Positions 1 to 7,907 are shown, counted from the first letter of the stretch. The stretch is 42,710 nt of DNA from CAYSLU01 sp964431965 (GCA_964431965.1 CAYSLU010000040.1:1-42710); one strand, 5' to 3'. The notes: generated by a model not told the origin, from the letters alone. Numbers and translations are program-made.

Positions 1-288
1 CTCGCAGGCGTCAAATACGGTGAAGGTGTCGGGTATGGTGACGACCCGGGCGTCCATGATCTCGCGGAGCGGGTGATCGAGCGGCGTGATCAGCAGGCGC
101 CGCGTCGGGACGACTCCGACGAGTCGCTGCTCGGCGTCGATGACGTAGAAGTAGATGATCCGGTCGCCGAAGCCCTGGGCCCGGATGCTATCCAGGGCGT
201 CCTGGACGGTCATGTCGGCAATGAGCACCGCGTAGTCCTTGCGGACGTGGCGGACCACGGGGTCGTCGATCTGGTATGAACTGCTCAT
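1..288 (-). CDS. CBS-domain protein, probably MgtE-type magnesium transporter (N-terminal part)
   Basis: The gene runs off the left edge; 96 codons are visible from an ATG at 288. The protein starts MSSSYQIDDPVVRHVRKDY and continues into a CBS-type segment (IIYFYVIDAEQRLVGVVPTRRLL, then a second CBS start at IMDARVVTIPDTFTVFDACE). Paired CBS domains bind adenosyl ligands or Mg-ATP. In proteins starting this way they usually precede a membrane domain of the MgtE divalent-cation transporter family. The membrane part is not in the window, so the transporter call rests on resemblance of the N-terminus. A stand-alone CBS protein is the alternative. The gene is divergent from the next gene, with about 170 bases between the two starts. 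Confidence 0.7.
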   Translation of the reverse strand, partial: MSSSYQIDDPVVRHVRKDYAVLIADMTVQDALDSIRAQGFGDRIIYFYVIDAEQRLVGVVPTRRLLITPLDHPLREIMDARVVTIPDTFTVFDACE

Positions 289-459
289 GCGGCGCCCTGC
301 GGCATCTCCCGGCGTGTCGGTCCGAAGATAGCGGGGGAGCGCTCTCGTGTCCACGCGATTTCGACCAACCTCCGCTGGGAACTCGCTGTCGGCCGCGGCC
401 GCGTGCTACCCTGCATGGGGTCGTCGGACGGGGTTCCGCCATTCCTGCAGGAGATGCGC

Positions 460-1284
460 ATGCAGTACGTTGAGATCGGCCCGCTATCGGTCAGTCGCTT
501 CATCATCGGCAGCAATCCGTTCAGCGGCTTCTCGCACCAGGGGGCGTCGCGGGATGACGAGATGCGGCGCTACTACACGGCCGCCCGGATCAAGGAGACC
601 CTCCGCGAGGGAGAAGCCCTCGGGGTGAACACGGTCATCGCGCGGACGGACATGCACGTGGCCCGCCTGCTTCTGGAGTACTGGGACGAGGGGGGGCGGG
701 CGCAGTGGCTGGCCCAGACGTGCCCGGAGGTCGGGCCGCCGGAGACCTGCATCCGGCGGGCGGCCGACTGCGGCGCGAAGGGGTGCTACATCCACGGCGG
801 CGTGATGGATCACCTCCTGGCGCAGAACCGGATCGGGGAGGTGCCGGCGCTGATTGCCCTCATTCGGCAGCTGGGCATGCAGGCGGGTGTGGCCGGCCAC
901 AACCCGAAGGTATTCGAGTGGGCCGAATCGAGCCTGGACGCCGATTTCTACATGTGCTCCTACTACAACTCCGCCAACCGGGACCAGCGGGCCGAGCACG
1001 TCAGCGGCGCGCCCGAATGGTTCCGTCCGGAGGACCGGGAGACGATGACGCGGCTGATCCGGGGGCTGCGGCGGCCGGTGATCCACTACAAGGTCCTGGC
1101 GGCCGGCCGGAACGACCCGCGCGAGGCATTCGGCTACGCGGCGCGTCGAATGCGCGCGGGCGACGCGGTGTGCTGCGGGGTCTTCACCAAGGGGGCCGCG
1201 GGCATGCTGGCCGAGGACGTGCGCCTGCTGGCCGAGGCAATCGCCGATGCCGGCGTTCAGCCGGAGATCCCGCTTGCGCGCTGA
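460..1284 (+). CDS. Conserved TIM-barrel-like protein of unknown function
   Basis: The protein has 274 residues. The ATG at 460 was chosen because CAGGAG (448-453) sits 6 bases upstream; the ATG at 454 abuts that site. The N-terminus (MQYVEIGPLSVSRFIIGSNPFSGF) looks like an aldo/keto reductase beta-strand entry. The later segments CYIHGGVMDHL, AGVAGHNPKVFEWAE, DFYMCSYYN and VIHYKVLAAGRNDPREAF fit the beta-alpha units of a TIM barrel. Aldo/keto reductase catalytic residues could not be placed. I recall similar proteins annotated only as hypothetical in PVC-type and related genomes. The substrate is unknown. About 200 bases with no recognisable gene separate it from gcvH. Confidence 0.75.
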   Translation: MQYVEIGPLSVSRFIIGSNPFSGFSHQGASRDDEMRRYYTAARIKETLREGEALGVNTVIARTDMHVARLLLEYWDEGGRAQWLAQTCPEVGPPETCIRRAADCGAKGCYIHGGVMDHLLAQNRIGEVPALIALIRQLGMQAGVAGHNPKVFEWAESSLDADFYMCSYYNSANRDQRAEHVSGAPEWFRPEDRETMTRLIRGLRRPVIHYKVLAAGRNDPREAFGYAARRMRAGDAVCCGVFTKGAAGMLAEDVRLLAEAIADAGVQPEIPLAR

Positions 1285-1486
1285 GCCGGCGGGCTTCCGC
1301 GCGAGGCGGATGCGCCGCCGAGGGCCGCCGCATGACGGGTTTGGCGAGGGCGGGGTGAGCCGCTCCGAAAAATGACCCTTGACCCCCAAGCGGGAAAGTG
1401 GGAAATAGACGCCGTCCGTTTTTTGCCACACGGGTTGGGACTGTGTAACCGTGTGGGCATTCGGTAGAAAGGACCCGTCGCCGGAT

Positions 1487-1888
1487 ATGAACCACGCGCC
1501 CAAGAACCTCCGGTTCACGCGGAACCACCATTGGGTCCGGATCAAGGGGCAGACGCTTGTCGTCGGACTCGCCGAATACGCACTCGAGCAGGTCGCGCAC
1601 ATCATCAACGTCGAGCTTCCTGAAGCGGACGAGCATCACGAGTACGAGGCGGACGAGGAGCTGGGCGCCATCGAGTCACAGAAGATGACGTGGGGCGTTC
1701 ATGCGCCCGTCGATGGCGTCGTCATTGCGATCAACCGGGAACTCCTGCACAGCCCGGAGCTGATCAGCACGGATCCGTACGGGGCCGGCTGGCTCTTCCA
1801 GATGAAGCCGGCCCGCTTGACGGATATTGAGAATCTGATGGATGCGGACTCGTACGAGTCGGCTCTTCCGGAGGAAGACGAGGAGTAG
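1487..1888 (+). CDS. gcvH: Glycine cleavage system H-type lipoyl carrier protein
   Basis: The protein has 133 residues. It is a small carrier whose lipoylated lysine shuttles the aminomethyl group between P, T and L proteins of the glycine cleavage system. The biotinyl/lipoyl fold is clear: HHWVRIKGQTLVVGLAEYA, then the modification site ELGAIESQKMTWGVHAPVDG with Lys66, then SPELISTDPYGAGWLFQMKP. The site reads ES-Q-K rather than the common ES-V-K. The ATG at 1487 was chosen over a GTG at 1451 because AGAAAGGA lies at 1466-1473 and the homologous region begins here. The C-terminus is acidic. lipB follows after 64 bases on the same strand. No gcvP, gcvT or lpd gene is in view, so it may serve the glycine system elsewhere or act as a lipoyl relay protein. 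Confidence 0.88.
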   Translation: MNHAPKNLRFTRNHHWVRIKGQTLVVGLAEYALEQVAHIINVELPEADEHHEYEADEELGAIESQKMTWGVHAPVDGVVIAINRELLHSPELISTDPYGAGWLFQMKPARLTDIENLMDADSYESALPEEDEE

Positions 1889-1952
1889 CCCCGGCTGCCG
1901 TCCCGGTTCCGGGTCTCGCGGTCTGCGGCTATTCACGACGCGAGGTGAGTCC

Positions 1953-2777
1953 GTGTCCGCCCTGCATCCCCCTCCGCTGGACGTGCTGCGCATCGGCTTC
2001 CCCGTGTCCCATGCCGCGGGCGAGCGCATCCAGCGAAGCCTCGTCGGGGCGCGCATCGCCGATGCGATTCCGGACGTCGTGGTGTTCCTGGAGCACGCGG
2101 CCGTGGTGACCCTCGGGGCGCAGGCGGACCCCGCACACATCCGTCTGCCCCGATCCGAGCTGGCCCGGCGGGGCATCGCGGTGGCCCACACCCGCCGGGG
2201 CGGGGACGTCACCTTTCACGGGCCCGGTCAAGTCGTCATGTACCCGGTGGTTCGGCTCACTCCCGAAGAGCGCGACGTCCACGCATACCTTCGCCTGCTG
2301 GAGGATGTGACGATCGCCACGGCGTCCGCGTTCGGCGTGTCGGCGTTCCGGCGTCCAGGGCTGACGGGCGCGTGGACCGACCGCGGAAAGCTGGCGGCGA
2401 TCGGGGTGCGGTTCCAGCGGTGGGTGGCCTCGCACGGGATGAGCTTCAATGTGAACATCGACCTCGCCGGCTTCGATGCGATCGTTCCGTGCGGGCTCGC
2501 CGGGGAGGCGGTCACGTCGCTCGCCCGGATCCTGGGGGCGGGCTGTCCCCCGACGGATGCGGTTCGGGAGGCCATGGAGGAGCACTTCCGGGGGGCGCTG
2601 GCCCGGGGCACCGGCCGGGACCGGGGGCCGGTGGCGGACCGGGATGGGCTGATTCGGGCGCTGGAGACCTGGCTACCACCCGAGCGCGCGGTAGAGGCCG
2701 TAGACGGCGATGGCGGTCCCGAGGACGGTGGCCATGGGGGCGAGCACCCGGAGGTAGATCCGGCCGATCGAGGCTGA
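1953..2777 (+). CDS. lipB: Octanoyl-[acyl-carrier-protein]:protein octanoyltransferase LipB
   Basis: LipB moves octanoate from acyl-carrier protein to the lysine of lipoyl domains, the first step of lipoate assembly. Family motifs are present: RRGGDVTFHGPGQVVMYP (about residues 80-97), the catalytic lysine in GKLAAIGVRF (Lys146) followed by HGMSFNVN, and the acyl-accepting cysteine in VPCGLAGEAVTSL (Cys180). The GTG at 1953 is preceded by GAGGTGAG (1942-1949) at good spacing. The protein has 274 residues, slightly long. The last 35 residues are low-complexity and are read from DNA that also encodes the end of the convergent DUF401 gene, a 105-base overlap. It directly follows gcvH, whose product is a natural acceptor. 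Confidence 0.9.
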   Translation: MSALHPPPLDVLRIGFPVSHAAGERIQRSLVGARIADAIPDVVVFLEHAAVVTLGAQADPAHIRLPRSELARRGIAVAHTRRGGDVTFHGPGQVVMYPVVRLTPEERDVHAYLRLLEDVTIATASAFGVSAFRRPGLTGAWTDRGKLAAIGVRFQRWVASHGMSFNVNIDLAGFDAIVPCGLAGEAVTSLARILGAGCPPTDAVREAMEEHFRGALARGTGRDRGPVADRDGLIRALETWLPPERAVEAVDGDGGPEDGGHGGEHPEVDPADRG

Positions 2778-3971
2778 GAAGTAGTCCCGGGTGACGACCA
2801 GGCACAGGTGGATCGGCGAGAGGATCATCCCCGTGTAGCCGAAGGCATAGGCCAGCGCGAGCGTGGCCGACGGGGTCAGGTCGCCGCCGCTGGCGTTCAT
2901 GAGGCCGACGACGAGCGGGAACGACGTGCCGGTGAAGCCCATGGCCAGGCCGGTCACGAAGCCCGCCAGCAGGGGCAGGACCGCGACCGCGCAGACGATC
3001 GGAATTCCCCACGCGATAAGCTCGCGGCTCGCGACCGGCAGCAGGCCGGACGAGTCGAGCATCGACTTGAACACGAGCACGCCGGCGACGGTGAACTGAA
3101 CGCCGAGCGACTTGCGGCTGAACATCTCCCGGAACGCGCGCCGGCTGGGCGCGGTGCGCTCGTCCCACACGATGAGGGCCATGCCGGCGGCCAGCCCGAC
3201 GATCATGGACACCATGCGCCGCATCTGGGCCTCGACTCCCGGAGCGAGCGCCTGGAAGGCGAACGGCAGGAGCACGGCTGAAGCCACGACGAGCGCGAGC
3301 GGCAGCAGGACGAACGCGGTTCGCCGGGGATTGACATCCGGGCCCGGTCCGGTGCCATCCGCCAGCATGCCCAGGTGGGGACGGATGAGGAATACGTAGC
3401 CCGCCGCCAGCGCCACGGGCGTGAAGACGATCTGCCCCGAAATGAACCGCCACGTCTCCATTCCGAACACGGACATCGCCACGATGATCCCGGGGTAGAG
3501 CGGCCACCAGTACTCGAGCGTGTGGCGGAACCAGTAGTTGACGGCCGCCTTCCAGTCCGGTGGGCGATCCACCCCCGCGCTGGCCTGCTCCACGAAGGGG
3601 GCGGAGAAGAGCGCGCCGGCCGGCATCGGAATGAGGCCGATCACGGTGGGCACGGCCATGAGGCTCGCGGCGCGGCCGTGGCGCCCCCCCCAGCGGCGGA
3701 TGGCGCCGACGATCGCGTCGGCGTTTCGGGGCTCGGTCATGTAGCGGCCGAACTCGACGATGAGCGCGGTGATGACGAGGAAGAGCCAGAGCTCGGAGCG
3801 GGTGAGCGCGTGGCCGAGGTAGCCGAGGACGTCCAGCGCGGCGTGCCCGCCCCAGAACCCGAGGGCGACGCCTCCGAGGATCAGCGCCAGCCCCAGGTGC
3901 AGGCCCAGGCGGGAGGCCAGCAGCATGGCGACGAATATGATCAGGATGCGGGCGATGGCCGGAACAGTCAT
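2673..3971 (-). CDS. DUF401 family integral membrane protein
   Basis: The protein has 432 residues and many hydrophobic segments (about ten or more), beginning with ARILIIFVAMLLASRLGLHLGL and ending in an apolar helix close to the C-terminus. The distribution of short polar loops, the GLIPMPAGALFSAPFVE segment and MGFTGTSFPLVVGLM match DUF401/COG1906 membrane proteins, distantly related to ion and organic-acid permeases. The transported substrate is not known. The gene lies 18 bases downstream of the dCMP deaminase on the same strand, so the two may be co-transcribed. Its 3' end overlaps the end of lipB by 105 bases. Confidence 0.8.
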   Translation of the reverse strand: MTVPAIARILIIFVAMLLASRLGLHLGLALILGGVALGFWGGHAALDVLGYLGHALTRSELWLFLVITALIVEFGRYMTEPRNADAIVGAIRRWGGRHGRAASLMAVPTVIGLIPMPAGALFSAPFVEQASAGVDRPPDWKAAVNYWFRHTLEYWWPLYPGIIVAMSVFGMETWRFISGQIVFTPVALAAGYVFLIRPHLGMLADGTGPGPDVNPRRTAFVLLPLALVVASAVLLPFAFQALAPGVEAQMRRMVSMIVGLAAGMALIVWDERTAPSRRAFREMFSRKSLGVQFTVAGVLVFKSMLDSSGLLPVASRELIAWGIPIVCAVAVLPLLAGFVTGLAMGFTGTSFPLVVGLMNASGGDLTPSATLALAYAFGYTGMILSPIHLCLVVTRDYFSASIGRIYLRVLAPMATVLGTAIAVYGLYRALGW

Positions 3972-3989
3972 GGGGTCCTCGGAGCGGGC

Positions 3990-4469
3990 TCAGCCACCGG
4001 TGCCGCCGGGGCGCTGGAAGCGTCGGTACCGGACGCCGGACTCGACGAAGAGCGCCTGGGTCTGCTCTCCGAAGTGGTAGTCGGTTTCGTAGATCACCTC
4101 GGTGATGCCGGCGTTGATGATCATCTTGGCGCAGGTGATGCAGGGGCTCAGGGTACAGTAGAGCACGGCGCCGGCCAGAGCCGTGCCGTGGTACGCGGCC
4201 TGGGTGATCGCGTTCTCCTCGGCGTGCGAGCAGATGCACTCGGCGAGGTTCGCGCCCGACGGGGCGTCGCTGCCGCAGCGCGGGCAGCCCCCGTCGCAGC
4301 AGTTGCGGATGCCGCGGGGCGTGCCGTTGTAGCCGGTGGAGATGATGCGGTTGTTCCGCACCACGATGGCGGCCACCTGCCGGCGTATGCAGTTGCTCCG
4401 GCGGGCCACCACGTGCCCGATGTCGATGAAGTATGTGTCCCAGTCGGGCCGCTTTAGTGGGGCGGTCAT
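3990..4469 (-). CDS. Deoxycytidylate (dCMP) deaminase family protein
   Basis: The protein has 159 residues. dCMP deaminase converts dCMP to dUMP, feeding thymidylate synthesis. The zinc-dependent cytidine-deaminase signature is complete: SHAEENA, giving the zinc ligand His82 and proton shuttle Glu84, and LSPCITCAK, giving Cys110 and Cys113. The extra cysteine-rich insert NCCDGGCPRCG (about residues 57-66) and the GYNGTPRGIRNCC loop are typical of dCMP deaminases rather than cytidine or tRNA deaminases. It is followed on the same strand by the DUF401 gene. Its start is about 150 bases from the tmRNA gene, which faces the other way. Confidence 0.9.
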   Translation of the reverse strand: MTAPLKRPDWDTYFIDIGHVVARRSNCIRRQVAAIVVRNNRIISTGYNGTPRGIRNCCDGGCPRCGSDAPSGANLAECICSHAEENAITQAAYHGTALAGAVLYCTLSPCITCAKMIINAGITEVIYETDYHFGEQTQALFVESGVRYRRFQRPGGTGG

Positions 4470-4537
4470 GGGGCATGAGGATGCCCTCCGCTGCAGGGGG
4501 AATCAACTGGCAAATTGCGGCGCGCGACGATTGCCTG

Positions 4538-4564
4538 TTGCGGGCGTCGAGTCGGTGCTATACT
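4538..4564 (+). promoter_or_regulatory. Probable sigma-70-type promoter of the tmRNA gene
   Basis: TTGCGG (4538-4543) and TATACT (4559-4564) form a -35/-10 pair with a 15-base spacer, slightly short. Transcription would start near 4571, about 47 bases before the mature tmRNA 5' end, which is then produced by processing. The assignment is by eye and by position. Confidence 0.5.
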
Positions 4565-4617
4565 CCGGTAGTCGTTGGGGCGGAGTGAGAGCCGCCTCGG
4601 CGTGTTCTTTCTCAAGT

Positions 4618-4973
4618 GGGGGCGACTGGTTTCGACGTGACGGTCTGATTTCCAGTTGCGCGCCGAGGACCCCGGTTGGCCTCGTAAAACATCCGGGAAA
4701 AAAACACAAAAGCCAATTCAGACTTGGCCCTCGCGGCTTAACTGCCGTGACGTTCCGCCGCCTACACCTGCTAAGCGGACCGGAGCGACGACAGCAGGTT
4801 AGTTCCGACGGTGGGTGACCGGCCGGCGGGGCGAAATATTTCGTGGACACTGGCTGAAGCGATGGCCTGCCGGTTGGCAGTCGTGGAGGCGAGAACTCTA
4901 AAGACCGGAAACGCGCGTAGACGCTGGGATGATGCCTTTGCGGACGGGGGTTCGATTCCCCCCGCCTCCACCA
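4618..4973 (+). ncRNA. ssrA: Transfer-messenger RNA (tmRNA)
   Basis: tmRNA rescues stalled ribosomes and tags the nascent peptide for proteolysis. The 5' end GGGGGCG (4618-4624) pairs over 7 bases with CGCCTCC (4963-4969), followed by an encoded ACCA. The tRNA-like half has the start GGCGACTGGTTTCGAC and a T arm GGGGGTTCGATTCCCCC. A pseudoknot with CCGAGG/CCTCG and CCCGG/CCGGG pairings precedes the message. The reading frame ends GCC AAT TCA GAC TTG GCC CTC GCG GCT TAA (4712-4741), giving the tag ANSDLALAA with the expected LALAA ending. The exact resume codon is uncertain, since the frame is open further upstream and GCC is about 14 bases past the pseudoknot. The length of 356 is normal. Confidence 0.96.
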
Positions 4974-5608
4974 TTTTGCCTATCTGTACCCATGAAGACA
5001 CAAAGGGACAGATCGGCATTCTCGCCAATGTTTGCATGGGTTTCTGCGAGTTTCACGGCAAGCGCTGTGTGGACAGTCGCGGACACGTCCGAACCCGTTT
5101 CGACTCTTGAACCGGTCCCTTTTTCAGTCCCTCTTTCCCCGTACCAGGGGAGTCCGTTGATCGCTTCCGCTTTGGGCAGCAGCGAGGCGTCCGTGTACGT
5201 TCCGGCGGTCAAACGCGGATCGCTGTGCCGCATGAGGTTCATGCTGGTGACGAACCCAACGCCGTTCGCCTGCAAGCGCGTGTCGAACGTCTTCCGCAGG
5301 CAATGGAAGTCCGCCCTTCGGGCTTCGCTATCCGTCGCGGTGATCCCGGCCGCGTCGAAGTCCTTCCGCATGTCCCTCATGCGTGGAAGGCCTCCGGGGA
5401 AGACCAGGTCGCCGGCATCCACCGTTGCCGGCCGGATGGCTTCGAGTTCTCGCGCCAGTTGGGCGTGTAGGGAAATAGCAGCCGCCCTGCGGTTCTTTGT
5501 CGTGGAGGCTCGCACCCGGATGCACGGCGATCCGTTCGCCTCTCCGATGTCCCCCCACTTCAGGCCTTCGATTTCGTTCCGACGCAAGCCCGTATGGACC
5601 GCCGTCAA
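4898..5608 (-). pseudogene. Tyrosine recombinase (phage/island integrase), N-terminally truncated
   Basis: This is the C-terminal catalytic domain of a tyrosine integrase. The active-site set is visible: Arg in TGLRRNEIEGLKW, Lys in the hairpin STTKNRRAA, HCLRKTF (H-x-x-R), then His in LMRHSDPRLTAGTYTD and its Tyr. The frame opens only to about 5665 before a stop, so the core-binding and arm-binding domains (about 150-200 residues) are missing. A TTG at 5608 is the first plausible initiator but is probably not functional. The last 24 codons lie inside the tmRNA gene and translate its 3' end (GGNRTPVRKGIIPASTRVSG). That is typical when an island has inserted into ssrA and the integrase abuts the attachment core. 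It is best read as the remnant that brought in the accessory region. Confidence 0.85.
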
Positions 5609-5700
5609 ATTCTGAGACTGGCCGGCGGTTAAGCGATGGCGGCGTGCCGGAGTCAGACGGAACGGCTAGATGCGGTTAGCTTCCTGGAATTCCGACGCTG

Positions 5701-5718
5701 CTGTGCGGCGCCGTACAG
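5701..5718. repeat. Dispersed palindrome, copy 1 (one mismatch)
   Basis: The sequence CTGTGCGGCGCCGTACAG matches the palindrome CTGTACGGCGCCGTACAG with one change. It is followed by CAC as against CAG in the other copies. It lies between the integrase remnant and the MBL-fold remnant. See the copies at 7107 and 11245. Confidence 0.75.
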
Positions 5719-5819
5719 CACCCGGTTATTGCGCGCTCAGGGAACGGTCGTATCGCGTTTGCCCCCGCGCACCCCTGCAGCGTACTATGCCAGGCGACAG
5801 TCGAACCAGGAGGTGCCCC

Positions 5820-5972
5820 GTGACTCTGTCGGAGATGGTTGCGGATGCCGCGAAGGCGTTCCGGCCGAGGATCCTGTATCCGTATCACTACGGCGATACC
5901 GATGTGACCAAGCTGGTCGCGCTATTGAAGGATACCCCGGGGATCGATGTCCGCATTCGGCGGATGAAGTAG
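5820..5972 (+). pseudogene. C-terminal fragment of an MBL-fold (UlaG-like) metal-dependent hydrolase
   Basis: The 50 codons end in ADAAKAFRPRILYPYHYGDT followed by a short tail (KLVALLKDTPGIDVRIRRMK). This is the standard C-terminus of UlaG/YcfH-like metallo-beta-lactamase-fold hydrolases, where the PYHYGDTD histidine is a metal ligand. The N-terminal four-fifths, including the HxHxDH motif, is absent, and the DNA upstream does not encode it. A strong Shine-Dalgarno AGGAGGTG (5807-5814) sits 5 bases before a GTG at 5820. A small peptide could therefore be made, but the enzyme would be dead. Confidence 0.7.
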
Positions 5973-6005
5973 GGCAGGAGGTCGTCTGTTGAGGGACTCA
6001 AACCC

Positions 6006-7019
6006 ATGGCATTCACGATACGGCGCGGAACGAACATCTCGCATTGGCTGAGTCAAAGCGCTCGTCGCGACCAGGAACGCCGCGCTTTCTTCACCCGCGC
6101 CGACGTCCAGCGCCTAGCGGACTGGGGGTTCGACCATATCCGGCTGCCGATCGACGAGGAGCAGATGTGGGACGCCAATGGCCGACAGGACCCCGAGGCG
6201 TTCGCGCTGATGGACTCGGCCCTGGACTGGGCAGAGCAGGCCGGCCTCAATGTGGTGGTCGATCTCCACATCCTGCGCAGTCACTACTTCAACCAGGGCA
6301 CTGAGCCCGCGTTGTTCACCGATGCATCGGAGGCGGTGAGGTTTGCCGAGTTCTGGCGGCAGCTCTCGAACTGGTTGGGCGGCCGCTCGCCAGACCGGGT
6401 GGCATACGAGCTGATGAACGAAGCCGTGGCCCGGGATTGCGGCGATTGGAACAGGGTGGCCGCCTTGGCTTTTCAGGCCATACGGAATCAGGAGCCGGAG
6501 CGTACGATCGTGCTGGGATCGAATCGCTGGAACTCCACGCAGACGTTTGACCAGCTCGACGTGCCGACGGACAGCCGGACGATTCTGACGTTTCACTTCT
6601 ATCAGCCGATGCTGGTCACGCACTACAAGGCCCAGTGGTGGGCGGAGGGCGCGTGGTACGACGGGCCGGTGCAGTACCCGGGCCGGCCTGTACCGGACGC
6701 GCATCTGGCTACGATGGCGGAAGCTGACCAAGCCCGGTTGGTGCCGATCAACGTGCCATGGGACCGCGGGGCGACGCTTGCCAACCTGGCTCAGCCACTG
6801 GCCGTGGCCAAGCGTACCGGCCTGCCGCTCTACTGCGGCGAGTTCGGCGCGTACAGCACGACGCCGCAACCAGTGCGGCTGGCCTGGTACCGGGACATCG
6901 TGTCGAGCTTCAAGGAGTACGGTATCGCCTGGGCCAACTGGGACTACAAGGGCGGCTTCGGCCTGATAAGGGACGGTCAGAGTGCGGGGATTGCCGAAGC
7001 GATGCTTGCTGTCGGCTGA
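6006..7019 (+). CDS. Glycoside hydrolase family 5 (cellulase-like) enzyme
   Basis: The protein has 337 residues. It is a retaining beta-glycosidase with a TIM-barrel fold. The barrel starts at RRGTNISHWLSQ. The strand WGFDHIRLPIDEEQMW carries the conserved Arg, and VVVDLHILRSHYF the conserved His. The acid/base Glu139 is in YELMNEAVA, and the nucleophile Glu279 in LYCGEFGAYS. FHFYQPMLVTH and WANWDYKGGFG match GH5 strands 6 and 8. There is no signal peptide, so it is probably cytoplasmic and acts on oligosaccharides. The substrate (beta-glucan or mannan type) cannot be read from the sequence. A GAGGG site lies about 9 bases before the ATG. The stop codon abuts the stop of the convergent DUF72 gene. 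Confidence 0.87.
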   Translation: MAFTIRRGTNISHWLSQSARRDQERRAFFTRADVQRLADWGFDHIRLPIDEEQMWDANGRQDPEAFALMDSALDWAEQAGLNVVVDLHILRSHYFNQGTEPALFTDASEAVRFAEFWRQLSNWLGGRSPDRVAYELMNEAVARDCGDWNRVAALAFQAIRNQEPERTIVLGSNRWNSTQTFDQLDVPTDSRTILTFHFYQPMLVTHYKAQWWAEGAWYDGPVQYPGRPVPDAHLATMAEADQARLVPINVPWDRGATLANLAQPLAVAKRTGLPLYCGEFGAYSTTPQPVRLAWYRDIVSSFKEYGIAWANWDYKGGFGLIRDGQSAGIAEAMLAVG

Positions 7020-7907
7020 TCACGTCACTCCCGACAACCGCTCCCTGATCCGCTCGATCGTCAGCGGCGCGCAGCCCTCGAAGTGATTGTTCGCAAAGGT
7101 CCAAGGTGTACGGCGCCGTACAGCAGCATCCCGCAGCATCCGCACCACCGCATCGAGATCGCCATCCCGCGGCTCGATGATCTTCGACCAATCACTGCCG
7201 GCGCGCCCCTCGATGCCATCCCGGTCCGGCCCGTGCAGACGGATCACCACGTTGTCCGTGAGCTGGTCGGCGTACTTCTCGTAGATCCCGAAGATGGGCG
7301 GCATGTAGTAGCCCTGCAGCCACACGTGGGCGAGGCCGTGCTCCCGCAGGAAGGCGAAGTAGCGGTCGTTCACATAGTTCGGATTGCGCGTCTCGATGGC
7401 CCATGTGTAGCCGACCGGTAGCTGATCCACAAATGCACCCAGCTTCTCCAGGAACTCGGTTTGCGACGCCATCTTCTGCTTGTTCAGGTACCCAAACTGC
7501 AGCATGAGCGGACCCAGCTTACCGCGGAGGGGCTCCAGGCGTTCCAGGAAGTCGCGCAGGACGTCAACGGACAGGAAGTGCGGATTCGCCACCAACGGGT
7601 CCGTCTTGGCGGCCTGCCGGAAGTGCGTCATCGTCAGCGCGTTCGGCAGCTTGATCCCGAAACGGAAGCTGTCCGGGACTGCTGCGGCATACTCGGCGAC
7701 GACCTTGGGCTGCGGCAGTACGACCTTGTCGGGGCCGTACAGGCTCCAGAACCACTGGTCCACCTCCACGGAGTCGTATTTCTGCGCGTATTCCCCGAGG
7801 TAGTTGGGGTGGGGGACGTCGGAATACACGAGGCCGCGCCAGCTCTCGTATTTCCAGCTGCAGGTGCCGAGGTGGATGGCGTCATTCCTTGTGCCGGGTT
7901 CACTCAT
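7020..7907 (-). CDS. DUF72 (YecE-like) TIM-barrel protein
   Basis: The protein has 295 residues and begins IHLGTCSWKYESWRG, the usual DUF72 opening (G-T-S/C-x-W). It has EVDQWFWSLYGPDKV, FRFGIKLPNALTM and the C-terminal FANNHFEGCAPLTIERIRE, all family hallmarks. The biochemical role of the family is not established. The start codon overlaps the stop of the upstream FKBP gene by 4 bases (ATGA), so the two are probably translationally coupled. A copy of the dispersed palindrome is embedded in frame just before the FANNHFEG motif and encodes AAVRRRTP. Confidence 0.9.
   Translation of the reverse strand: MSEPGTRNDAIHLGTCSWKYESWRGLVYSDVPHPNYLGEYAQKYDSVEVDQWFWSLYGPDKVVLPQPKVVAEYAAAVPDSFRFGIKLPNALTMTHFRQAAKTDPLVANPHFLSVDVLRDFLERLEPLRGKLGPLMLQFGYLNKQKMASQTEFLEKLGAFVDQLPVGYTWAIETRNPNYVNDRYFAFLREHGLAHVWLQGYYMPPIFGIYEKYADQLTDNVVIRLHGPDRDGIEGRAGSDWSKIIEPRDGDLDAVVRMLRDAAVRRRTPWTFANNHFEGCAPLTIERIRERLSGVT
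7107..7122. repeat. Dispersed palindrome, copy 2 (inside the DUF72 gene)
   Basis: TGTACGGCGCCGTACA is a perfect 16-base palindrome. With its right flank it reads TGTACGGCGCCGTACAGCAG, identical over 20 bases to the copy at 11247-11266. It lies within codons of the DUF72 gene near its 3' end without breaking the frame. Confidence 0.85.

Noticed and set aside
2512..4506. Long minus-strand frame (664 codons) across the DUF401 and dCMP deaminase genes
   Set aside because: It lies in the wrong frame of two clear genes and is Arg/Pro/His-rich.
4946..4973. A tRNA gene ending in CCA
   Set aside because: The T arm and acceptor belong to the tRNA-like domain of tmRNA; no anticodon arm is present.
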